A DNA stretch of 14,693 nt from Omnitrophica WOR_2 bacterium RIFCSPLOWO2_01_FULL_41_12 (lineage in GTDB: Bacteria > Omnitrophota > Gorgyraeia > Gygaellales > Profunditerraquicolaceae). The stretch covers positions 1 to 14,693 of the forward strand of contig MHGW01000051.1 in the NCBI GenBank assembly GCA_001805765.1, read 5' to 3'. The notes under the pieces are model-generated. The model worked only from the letters and a program-made list of their open reading frames with translations. It ran no database searches and was not told the DNA's origin. Below, in pieces: positions 1 to 6,414 of the stretch (positions are counted from its first letter, which is position 1; every line of letters starts with the position of its first letter). A program made the translations under genes and the position numbers.

Positions 1-404
1 CGGAAAAGTTACCAACAGCTAGTATGGGGAATATAAAGCTTTTTAGAGAAGCTTTTGAAAAAGCAATGGATGACGATTTTAATACACCTGTGGCCTTGGG
101 CGTATTATTTAACATGGTAAATGAGTGTAATAAAATATTAGATAATAAAGAAGACGATAGACGATTTATGCTTCAATATGTCATGAAGACAATCATTGAA
201 TTAGGAGGTATTTTTGGATTATCTTTCAAGGATATCAGTGTAGAAAAATCAGATACGTGGGTTACTATTGCTATAGCGCAACGAGAACAATTAAGAAAAG
301 AAAATAAATTTAAAGAAGCAGACGAAATTAGAAAAATGTTAGAAGAGAAAGGCGTTATCTTAGAAGATACTAAAGAAGGGACTACCTGGAGAAGGAAACT
401 TTGA
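1..404 (+). CDS. cysS: Cysteinyl-tRNA synthetase, C-terminal part (5' end outside window)
   Basis: Charges tRNA-Cys with cysteine in the cytoplasm. The reading frame is already open at the left edge (first full codon at base 3), so the ATG at 24 is an internal methionine and not a start. What is visible is the helical C-terminal part: an AFEKAMDDDFNTPVALGVLF stretch, the classic DALR-side signature of CysRS (E-A-M-x-D-D-F-N-T-P), then a C-terminal tail with KEADEIRKMLEEKGVILEDT and a final GTTWRRK, both typical of the CysRS terminus. The HIGH and KMSKS catalytic motifs would lie upstream and cannot be checked. The gene ends in TGA three bases before a large palindromic element that separates it from tmk. 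The family call is firm, although only about a quarter of the protein is present. Confidence 0.95.
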   Translation, partial: EKLPTASMGNIKLFREAFEKAMDDDFNTPVALGVLFNMVNECNKILDNKEDDRRFMLQYVMKTIIELGGIFGLSFKDISVEKSDTWVTIAIAQREQLRKENKFKEADEIRKMLEEKGVILEDTKEGTTWRRKL

Positions 405-406
405 TA

Positions 407-585
407 ATTTTACGGCCTTTGCTGGAGCGTGCATTAGAAAATTTTTGGCACAGTTATTTACTTTTTGTGCACGAGGAATTACGGCGAACGGAGGATTTTT
501 TTAAAGCGTAAGTCTCTCCGAGAGAGCGCCGTAAACTGAAGTGCACGGCGAAAATTTTCAGCACGCGGAAGTAAAGCCGTAAAAT
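407..585. repeat. Nested imperfect palindrome between cysS and tmk (MITE-like element or structured RNA)
   Basis: The 179-bp element begins and ends with a perfect 10-bp inverted pair (ATTTTACGGC at 407-416, GCCGTAAAAT at 576-585). Further complementary pairs nest inside in order: GCGTGC 427-432 with GCACGC 561-566, GAAAATTTT 437-445 with AAAATTTTC 551-559, GTGCAC 467-472 with 541-546, TTACGGCG 479-486 with CGCCGTAA 527-534, and CGGAG 489-493 with CTCCG 516-520. TACGGC therefore occurs four times, in two inverted pairs. No open reading frame of note lies within it and no clear target-site duplication flanks it. It starts two bases after the cysS stop, so it could also fold in RNA as a terminator or processing site. 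The structure is seen directly; its nature (miniature inverted-repeat transposable element, REP-like repeat or ncRNA) is inference. Confidence 0.75.
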
Positions 586-600
586 AGGGATAATTAAATT

Positions 601-1233
601 ATGAAAGGATTATTTATTACCTTTGAAGGCTCTGAAGGGTGCGGGAAGAGTACGCAGTCAAAATTGCTTGCTGAGTATTTGAGGCGAAAGGGCTGCAAAG
701 TAGTTTATTTGCGCGAGCCGGGCGGAACAGCAATAAGTGAAAAAATAAGAAACATTCTCTTAGACCCCAAAAATCACATTGAGCCTCTAAGCGAAACGCT
801 GCTTTATATGGTCGCCAGGGTGCAGTTGGTTAAGCAAATAATTAAGCCAGCCCTTGCAGAAGGAAAAATAGTAATCTGTGACCGGTTTTTAGATTCTACT
901 ATTGCCTATCAGGGTTATGGGTTAGGCGTAGATATCAAATTTATTCAGCATACAGGTAAACTTGCTACGGATGGAATAAAGCCGGATTTAACTATATTAT
1001 TGGATTTAGCGGTTAAAGAAGGGCTAAGGTATCGTGAATTCAGCAAAGACCGCATTGAAAAACGCTCTTTATCTTATCATCTCCGGGTAAGAAAAGGTTA
1101 TCTGAAACTTGCGGCTTGCGAGCCCAAAAGAATAAAAGTTATCCAGGTGGATAAAGATAAATTTGTAACTCAAGAGAACATAAGGGAATTAGTAGAGAGG
1201 CATGTCATTCCAAGATATCAAAGGCCAGGATAG
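601..1233 (+). CDS. tmk: Thymidylate kinase
   Basis: Phosphorylates dTMP to dTDP with ATP, feeding dTTP synthesis. At 210 residues it has the usual bacterial Tmk length. The P-loop is at residues 10-18 (GSEGCGKST), followed by LREPGGTAISEKIR, which contains the Tmk-typical REPGGT. The DRFLDST motif (about 94-100) matches the family DRY/F-x-D-S-T, then AYQGYG binds the base. A lid region with basic residues leads to DRIEKRSLSYH and RVRKGYL, which replace the usual DRxExExxxFH and RVRxGYL. A non-arginine P-loop with basic residues in the lid is the bacterial (type II) pattern. ATG 601 is the natural start, with AGGGA at 586-590 as a plausible ribosome site. The last 32 bases overlap holB, so the end (VIPRYQRPG) is read in two frames. 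It is the first gene of the long plus-strand run. Confidence 0.95.
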   Translation: MKGLFITFEGSEGCGKSTQSKLLAEYLRRKGCKVVYLREPGGTAISEKIRNILLDPKNHIEPLSETLLYMVARVQLVKQIIKPALAEGKIVICDRFLDSTIAYQGYGLGVDIKFIQHTGKLATDGIKPDLTILLDLAVKEGLRYREFSKDRIEKRSLSYHLRVRKGYLKLAACEPKRIKVIQVDKDKFVTQENIRELVERHVIPRYQRPG

Positions 1234-2191
1234 GCCCATACAGATCATTAAAGAACATCTCAGGCAATCCCGTTTAAGCCGGGCATACCTTTTTACCGGG
1301 CCAGAAGGAATAGGTAAGAGGCTTGTGGCAAAGACACTGGCAAAGGTCGTAAACTGCCAAGAAGGATCCATTGATTCCTGCGATAAATGCGCCTCCTGTC
1401 TGAAAATAGATAAAAATGCGCATCCTGACGTGCATTGTATTGATACCCAAGACTCTGATTCCATAAAAATAGAATATATCCGTAACCTGCAAAGGGAGAT
1501 AAATTTAAAACCGTATGAGGCAAGGCTTAAGGTTTTTATTATTGATAATGCCCACAGTTTAACTGCCGAAGCGGAAAATTCAATTTTAAAGGTATTGGAA
1601 GAACCGCCGGCAAACAGTTTGATTATTCTGGTGAGCGCAAAACCCATGTTGCTTTTTAAAACCATCATTTCACGTTGCCAGACAATAAAATTCTATTCTC
1701 TGGCTAAAGCCAGATTAGAGGAAATTTTAAAAAAGGATTATTCCTTAGGCGATACCTTAGCTCATTTCCTGGCTTATTTTTGCGAAGGCAGGCTGGGCGA
1801 GTGTTTAAGATTAAAAGATACAGATATAATTCAGGAAAAGAATAGGATTATTGATGCGCTGTCTGGTTTGGAAAAATCCGGTTTGGACAGCATTACCATC
1901 CAGGACAGAAAGCAGATACGTTATTACCTGAATATATTAGCCGGCTGGTTCCGGGACATATATTTAGTCAAGACCGGACTCATCCATCAGGAACTGATTA
2001 ATCTGGACAGGAAAAAAGAACTTTTAAGGTTGATGCAGAATTTTTCTTTTTCAGGGTTAGATGAGATATTCAACTCTATAACATCTGCCTTATCTTATCT
2101 AGAGCAAAACGTAAATATTAAATTATTGTTGTTAACTTTAAGAGAGGAAATCAGTTATGGAACTCAAAGAACGACGGTTAATTCCTATTAG
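1202..2191 (+). CDS. holB: DNA polymerase III delta-prime subunit (clamp loader)
   Basis: AAA+ subunit of the clamp-loader complex that opens and loads the sliding clamp. The 329 residues begin MSFQDIKGQDRPIQIIKEHL, the canonical clamp-loader N-terminus, which fixes the start at 1202 inside tmk. Walker A is at 33-40 (GPEGIGKR, with R where S/T is usual, a common degeneration in delta-prime). A zinc module follows with Cys 52, 60, 63 and 66. A Walker-B-like region (VFIIDNAHSLTAEAENSILK, then LEEPP) precedes the SRC sensor motif at 157-159. The C-terminal third is the less conserved helical collar domain. It overlaps tmk by 32 nt and ricT by 35 nt. The tmk-holB-ricT order is as in Bacillus (yaaT beside holB). 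DnaX was considered, but the lack of its C-terminal extension and the neighbours favour HolB. Confidence 0.93.
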   Translation: MSFQDIKGQDRPIQIIKEHLRQSRLSRAYLFTGPEGIGKRLVAKTLAKVVNCQEGSIDSCDKCASCLKIDKNAHPDVHCIDTQDSDSIKIEYIRNLQREINLKPYEARLKVFIIDNAHSLTAEAENSILKVLEEPPANSLIILVSAKPMLLFKTIISRCQTIKFYSLAKARLEEILKKDYSLGDTLAHFLAYFCEGRLGECLRLKDTDIIQEKNRIIDALSGLEKSGLDSITIQDRKQIRYYLNILAGWFRDIYLVKTGLIHQELINLDRKKELLRLMQNFSFSGLDEIFNSITSALSYLEQNVNIKLLLLTLREEISYGTQRTTVNSY

Positions 2192-2951
2192 ATTAAGGGA
2201 CTCCGGACAGACTTTTTTATGCCAGGCGGCAGAATTAAATCTTAAGGAAGGAAATTATGTGATTGTGGAGCATGACCGCGGCCTGGATTACGGGCAGGTA
2301 GTTTGCCCTAAGGACGCCCGTGCAGATGACAAAGTAAAAGAGCAGCCCAAGAAAATAGTACGCATCGCAGATGAGCGCGATTTAAAACAAATTGAAGACA
2401 ACAGAAGCAAGGCCAAAGAGGCATTTAATACCTGCCTGAAAAAGATCGGAGAGCATAAACTCCAGATGAAACCGGTGCATTCAGAGTATTCTTTTGACCG
2501 CAGCAAAATCATATTTTATTTTACTGCTTCAGGGAGGGTGGATTTCAGAAATTTAGTCAAAGACCTAGCTAAGATTTTTAAAGCGAGAATTGAATTAAGG
2601 CAGATCGGGGTAAGGGATGAGGCCAGGCTTTTTGGCGGGTTTGGGCCTTGCGGAAGAGAACTCTGCTGCGCAAAGTTCTTAAGAGATTTTGAGCCGGTAA
2701 CCATAAAGATGGCCAAGGAAGAAGGCCTGCCTTTAAATCCGCCGAAAATTTCCGGGCTCTGCGGAAGGCTGATGTGCTGCCTTTCTTTTGAATATGAGAC
2801 CTATAAAATCTTATCCAAAGGCCTTCCGCGCGAAGGCGAACGCATACATACCCAGCAGGGTAAAGGCAAAGTTACCAGTGTAAATGTTTTTAAGCGCACC
2901 GCCACTGTGGAATTGGAAGATGGCACGCAAATAAATATGAGTTATAAATAA
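2157..2951 (+). CDS. ricT: PSP1-domain protein, RicT (YaaT) family
   Basis: RicT belongs to the Ric (Y) complex, which in Bacillus subtilis carries Fe-S clusters and promotes RNase Y-dependent mRNA maturation, with effects on sporulation, competence and biofilm. That role is family knowledge and is not shown here. The 264-residue protein has the N-terminal PSP1 beta-rich region (VIVEHDRGLDYGQVV) and the diagnostic paired cysteine signatures CGRELCC (Cys 165, 170, 171) and CGRLMCC (Cys 202, 207, 208), separated by FLRDFEPVTIKMAKEEGLP. The C-terminus (GKGKVTSVNVFKRTATVELE) resembles the family end. ATG 2157 is supported by an AGAGAGG ribosome site at 2141-2147, nine bases upstream and inside holB. 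No ricA or ricF homologue is visible nearby. Family membership is clear; the cellular role in this lineage is not. Confidence 0.88.
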   Translation: MELKERRLIPIRLRDSGQTFLCQAAELNLKEGNYVIVEHDRGLDYGQVVCPKDARADDKVKEQPKKIVRIADERDLKQIEDNRSKAKEAFNTCLKKIGEHKLQMKPVHSEYSFDRSKIIFYFTASGRVDFRNLVKDLAKIFKARIELRQIGVRDEARLFGGFGPCGRELCCAKFLRDFEPVTIKMAKEEGLPLNPPKISGLCGRLMCCLSFEYETYKILSKGLPREGERIHTQQGKGKVTSVNVFKRTATVELEDGTQINMSYK

Positions 2952-2953
2952 CC

Positions 2954-4471
2954 ATGGCTAATAAGTTTTATATTACTACTCCTTTATATTATGTGAATGC
3001 CCAGCCACATATCGGCCACTCCTATACCAATATCGCTGCCGATACGCTGGCCAGAGAAATGCGTAATATTTTAGGCAAAGACAATGTCTGGTTTTTGACC
3101 GGCACTGACGAGCACGGACAGAAGATACAAAGGCAAGCGGAAAACGAAGGAGCAATTCCTCAGGATTTTACGGATAAAATGGTTTTAACATTTAAAGACC
3201 TCTGGAAGGACTTAAACATCTCATACAATGATTTTATCCGAACTACTGAGGAAAGACATATCAAAATAGTGCAGCAGGCATTAGAGATTCTTTACAAAAA
3301 AGGAGAGATTTACGAAAACAAATATGAAGGCTGGTACTGCACGCCCTGCGAGACATTCTGGACAGAGACACAGATTACAGATAAACTTTGTCCTGATTGT
3401 AAAAGGCCGCTAGAGAAGATTTCCGAGACCAATTACTTTTTTAAATTATCTAAATATCAGGATTGGTTGGTTGGGTATATCAAAAATCACGCGGATTTTA
3501 TCAAGCCTGCATTTCGCCGGCAGGAAGTGCTAAGCTTTTTGGAGTTAAATAAATTAACTGATTTGTGTATTTCTCGGCCAAAAGAGAGGTTATCTTGGGG
3601 CATACCTTTACCTTTTAGCGCAGAACACGTTACTTATGTCTGGTTCGATGCATTGGTGAATTATATCAGCGCAGTAGGCACATTTGATGCGCAGGGTAAC
3701 TATAATTCCCGTTGGTGGCCGGCAGATTTACATTTAATCGGCAAAGATATTTTAAGGCAGCATGCGATATATTGGCCGATAATCCTGCGCGCCTTAAATA
3801 TTGAACTCCCTAAAACAATTTTTGCCCATGGCTGGTGGCTGGTCGGAGAAAATAAGATGTCCAAGTCGCGGGGAAACGTAGTTTCGCCGAAAGACCTGGT
3901 AGATAAATACGGCTTGGATGTATACAGGTATTTTTTACTGCGCGATGTCCCCTTCGGCATGGACGGAAATTTTTCTGAAGAGGCAATTGTTAAAAGATTT
4001 AACGGTGACCTGGCAAATGATTTGGGTAATCTGGTCTTTCGTACGTTAGTGATGATTGAAAAATATTTTCAGGGAAATATTCCTGACGTAGAGATAAGTA
4101 AAATAGAACTAAATACACAGGCCAAAAATATCAGAGAAAAAATCAAGGCCTTGCCGGGCGAGGTTAATCTTTATTTAACCGCAGGATCGGATTTTAATTT
4201 TAGCTTAGGGCTAGAAAAGATATGGCAACTGATAAATTTGTCTAACAAATACATAGAAGATACCAGGCCCTGGAATTTAGACAAAGAGAAAAAGACAGAA
4301 GAACTCAAAGTGTTTATTCGGTTATTAGCAGAAGTTATCCGAGAGATCGCCGAAACTATTTCTGTTTTTATGCCTAAGACCGCCGAATCCATAAAAGAGC
4401 AGATAGGCCAAGATAAAATTAAAAAAGGCAATCCTTTATTTCCCCGAATAGACCTAACACCTAAGACCTAA
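2954..4471 (+). CDS. metG: Methionyl-tRNA synthetase (short form)
   Basis: Attaches methionine to initiator and elongator tRNA-Met. It is a class I synthetase with HIGH at residues 19-22 (PHIGHSYT), the TGTDEHGQK motif, and one zinc knuckle made of Cys 129, 132, 146 and 149. DLCISRP with WGIPLP and YVWFDALVNYI belong to the active-site region. KMSKS lies at 301-305 (GENKMSKSRGNVVSP). The helical anticodon-binding domain contains NKYIEDTRPWNL, including the expected tryptophan. At 505 residues it lacks the C-terminal EMAP/Trbp111-like tRNA-binding domain that extends the Bacillus enzyme to roughly 650. ATG 2954 follows the ricT stop by two bases and has no clear Shine-Dalgarno site, which suggests coupled translation. 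The last codons lie in a short tandem repeat (4451-4478), so the extreme C-terminus may be recently altered. Confidence 0.97.
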   Translation: MANKFYITTPLYYVNAQPHIGHSYTNIAADTLAREMRNILGKDNVWFLTGTDEHGQKIQRQAENEGAIPQDFTDKMVLTFKDLWKDLNISYNDFIRTTEERHIKIVQQALEILYKKGEIYENKYEGWYCTPCETFWTETQITDKLCPDCKRPLEKISETNYFFKLSKYQDWLVGYIKNHADFIKPAFRRQEVLSFLELNKLTDLCISRPKERLSWGIPLPFSAEHVTYVWFDALVNYISAVGTFDAQGNYNSRWWPADLHLIGKDILRQHAIYWPIILRALNIELPKTIFAHGWWLVGENKMSKSRGNVVSPKDLVDKYGLDVYRYFLLRDVPFGMDGNFSEEAIVKRFNGDLANDLGNLVFRTLVMIEKYFQGNIPDVEISKIELNTQAKNIREKIKALPGEVNLYLTAGSDFNFSLGLEKIWQLINLSNKYIEDTRPWNLDKEKKTEELKVFIRLLAEVIREIAETISVFMPKTAESIKEQIGQDKIKKGNPLFPRIDLTPKT

Positions 4472-4478
4472 CACCCGT
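4451..4478. repeat. 14-bp tandem duplication across the metG stop codon
   Basis: GACCTAACACCTAA (4451-4464) is followed directly by GACCTAACACCCGT (4465-4478); the first 11 bases are identical. The repeat covers the last codons of metG and its TAA stop and runs into the short metG-tatD spacer. The CCTAACAC unit looks like slippage or a fragment of a longer intergenic repeat. Two copies are few, so chance cannot be excluded. Confidence 0.5.
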
Positions 4479-4485
4479 ACCTTAA

Positions 4486-5247
4486 ATGTTAATAGATACC
4501 CATTGCCATCTGGATTTTCCGGAGTTTGCTCAAGACAGAGATGAGGTGATTAGCCGGGCAAAAGAAAAAGGCGTTGGCTTCATCATCAATATCGGCTCCA
4601 GCCTCAAAGGTTCTCAAGAATCTATAGAATTGTCAAAAAAATACGATTTTATTTACGCTACAGTAGGCCTGCATCCGCATGAAGCAGACAATTTTGATAG
4701 TCAGGCGGAGACTACCCTGGAGAATCTGGTAAGGAATGAGAAAGTGGTGGCCATAGGCGAGACAGGGTTAGATTATTTTAAAAACTATTCTAAAGCAGAA
4801 AACCAAAAAAAATTATTTATCTCTTTAGTGAAATTAGCTAAAGATTTAAATCTTCCATTGATCATCCATAGCCGCCAGGCGCAAGATGATACCTTAAAGA
4901 TTTTAAAAGAGGCAATGCCTATAAAAGCAGTGGTGCATTGTTTCTCCGGCGGTGATGATTTTTTAAAAAAGTGCCTGGATTTAGGGTTTTTTATTTCTTT
5001 TACCTGCAATATTACCTATCCCAAGGCTGAAAATTTAAGAAATTTAGTCAAGGAAACACCCATAGACAGGCTTTTTTTAGAAACTGATGCGCCTTTTCTT
5101 CCGCCGCAGGAATTGCGGGGTAAAAGAAATGAACCTGCTTTTGTGGAGATTCTGGCAGGAGAATTTGCGCGCATAAAAGAAATAAGCGTAGAAGAAGTGG
5201 CTAAAATCACCACAGAAAATGCCAAGAATTTTTTTAAGATAACATGA
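4486..5247 (+). CDS. tatD: TatD-family metal-dependent hydrolase (putative DNase)
   Basis: Member of the amidohydrolase-fold TatD/YcfH/YabD group; characterised members are metal-dependent DNases with 3'-5' exonuclease activity. All expected metal ligands are present: His6 and His8 in DTHCHLD, Glu92 in AIGETGLDYF, His128 in IIHSRQ, His151 in VVHCFSGG and Asp201 in FLETDAPFLPP. GLHPHEA near residue 62 is also typical. Length (253) is normal. ATG 4486 starts exactly at the MLIDTHCHLD consensus, 14 nt after the metG stop, without a visible Shine-Dalgarno site. The stop overlaps the next gene by four bases (ATGA at 5244-5247). The metG-tatD pair matches Bacillus metS-yabD. Its in vivo substrate is unknown; several paralogues usually exist per genome, so the symbol denotes the family only. 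Confidence 0.92.
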   Translation: MLIDTHCHLDFPEFAQDRDEVISRAKEKGVGFIINIGSSLKGSQESIELSKKYDFIYATVGLHPHEADNFDSQAETTLENLVRNEKVVAIGETGLDYFKNYSKAENQKKLFISLVKLAKDLNLPLIIHSRQAQDDTLKILKEAMPIKAVVHCFSGGDDFLKKCLDLGFFISFTCNITYPKAENLRNLVKETPIDRLFLETDAPFLPPQELRGKRNEPAFVEILAGEFARIKEISVEEVAKITTENAKNFFKIT

Positions 5248-6362
5248 CCGCAAAAATTTCTATTATAAAATGCCAAGATTATAGCCCGGACTTGGTTTTT
5301 GCCGCTATAAAAGAAGCCATAGATTTAATCGGCGGGATCACTAATTTCATTAAACCTCAAAGCAAGGTATTGGTTAAGCCCAACCTTTTATTAGCCAAGG
5401 AACCAGAATACGGCATCACTACCCATCCGCAGGTAGTGGCCGCAGTGGTCAGAATTTTGAAAGGAATTAACTGTCAGGTATTGGTGGGTGACGGCCCCAG
5501 CGTCTGGGGAAATCAGATTGAAAACGTAGATGAGGTTTATGAAAGGACGGGCATAAAAAGAATATGCCAAGAAGAAGGCGCACAATTAGTCAGATTTGAA
5601 AAAAGAAGGATGCGGGAAAAGTTCCCTTTAACTACCTGTTTGGACGAGTGTGATTATTTGCTGAATATCCCTAAGTTTAAAACGCACGATTTTATGATAT
5701 TAACCGCAGCTATAAAAAATCTTTTTGGACTGGTGAGCGGAACATTTAAGACAGAATTACATAAAAAATACTTTGAGCCGGAAGGCTTTGCCCGGATGTT
5801 AGTAGATATTTATCAGGAGGTAAAACCTAATTTAACTGTGATTGATGGTATTGTAGCTATGGAAGGCGATGGACCGGCAAGCAGTGGTAAATTACGCAAC
5901 GCAGGGCTAATCTTAGCCGGTGCTGATTGCGTGGCACTAGATAGCGTATTGGCTTTAATTATGGGGTTATCCCCTAAAGATATTTTAACCACAAAAATTG
6001 CCGCAGAAAGGAATCTCGGGATTTCTGACCCTAACTCTATTCAGATTCTTGGCGAAAAATTAGAGGATGTTTTGCCAGAACACTTTGAATTACCCAGTAC
6101 TTCCTTAAAAAGAAAGATTCCTCGTCCGGTTATAGAAATAGCCAAAAAATTTATCCGTTTTTATCCTAAGGTTAAACACAACAACTGTAATCTCTGCCAT
6201 GCCTGCATAGATGCTTGTCCTAATCAGGCAATCACCAATAAATCCCATAAAATAATTATTGATTACGCTAAATGTATCTCCTGTTTTTGCTGTCAGGAGG
6301 CCTGTCCTGAATCAGCGATCAAGGTGAAAAAGAGCGCTTTGGCTAAATTAATCGGCCTATAG
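5244..6362 (+). CDS. DUF362 protein with C-terminal bis-[4Fe-4S] ferredoxin domain
   Basis: Function unknown. The N-terminal 300 residues carry the DUF362 landmarks: VLVKPNLL near residue 50, IPKFKTH at 142-148 followed by AAIKNLFGLVSG, and DGIVAMEGDGPASSGKLRNA. The last 60 residues form a bacterial-type ferredoxin with two [4Fe-4S] motifs: Cys 315, 318, 321, 325 (followed by P) and Cys 344, 347, 350, 354 (followed by P), with one extra Cys at 349. There is no signal peptide or membrane segment, so it should be cytoplasmic. Such fusions are common in anaerobes and are annotated as iron-sulfur or ferredoxin-like proteins without a proven reaction. An electron-transfer or cluster-dependent role is inference. 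It is translationally coupled to tatD by a 4-bp overlap and followed by a GC-rich hairpin. Confidence 0.88.
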   Translation: MTAKISIIKCQDYSPDLVFAAIKEAIDLIGGITNFIKPQSKVLVKPNLLLAKEPEYGITTHPQVVAAVVRILKGINCQVLVGDGPSVWGNQIENVDEVYERTGIKRICQEEGAQLVRFEKRRMREKFPLTTCLDECDYLLNIPKFKTHDFMILTAAIKNLFGLVSGTFKTELHKKYFEPEGFARMLVDIYQEVKPNLTVIDGIVAMEGDGPASSGKLRNAGLILAGADCVALDSVLALIMGLSPKDILTTKIAAERNLGISDPNSIQILGEKLEDVLPEHFELPSTSLKRKIPRPVIEIAKKFIRFYPKVKHNNCNLCHACIDACPNQAITNKSHKIIIDYAKCISCFCCQEACPESAIKVKKSALAKLIGL

Positions 6363-6366
6363 CATA

Positions 6367-6400
6367 GGGACACCCCTTCATCCAATCGGGAGGGTGTCCC
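6367..6400. repeat. GC-rich hairpin between the DUF362 gene and mtnA (REP-like or terminator-like)
   Basis: GGGACACCC (6367-6375) is perfectly complementary to GGGTGTCCC (6392-6400) across a 16-nt loop, the only GC-rich stem of this kind in the window. It begins four bases after the ferredoxin-gene stop. A-rich sequence follows it, not a T run, so it is not a canonical intrinsic terminator on the plus strand. On the minus strand no T run follows either. A stem with G-G-G-A-C at its base recalls palindromic REP-type repeats found in many bacterial genomes; that link is inference. Confidence 0.65.
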
Positions 6401-6403
6401 CAG

Positions 6404-6408
6404 AAGGA
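6404..6408 (+). promoter_or_regulatory. Ribosome binding site of mtnA
   Basis: AAGGA lies six bases before the ATG at 6415. It decides the start in favour of that ATG over the in-frame GTG at 6394, which sits inside the right arm of the hairpin at 6367-6400 and has no ribosome site. Confidence 0.7.
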
Positions 6409-6414
6409 AAAAAT

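Noticed and set aside
24..26. ATG as a start for the first gene
   Set aside because: The frame continues upstream to the window edge with CysRS-like sequence, so this is an internal methionine of a truncated cysS.
555..585. Possible promoter before tmk (TTTTCA, then TAAAAT)
   Set aside because: The spacing is 19 nt, the -35 match is poor, and both boxes are parts of the palindromic element.
1189..1668. 159-codon minus-strand open frame across the tmk/holB junction
   Set aside because: It lies opposite the Walker A and zinc-binding region of holB, which is clearly the coding strand.
6394..6396. GTG as the start of mtnA
   Set aside because: It lies within the hairpin arm and has no ribosome site; ATG 6415 has AAGGA at ideal spacing.
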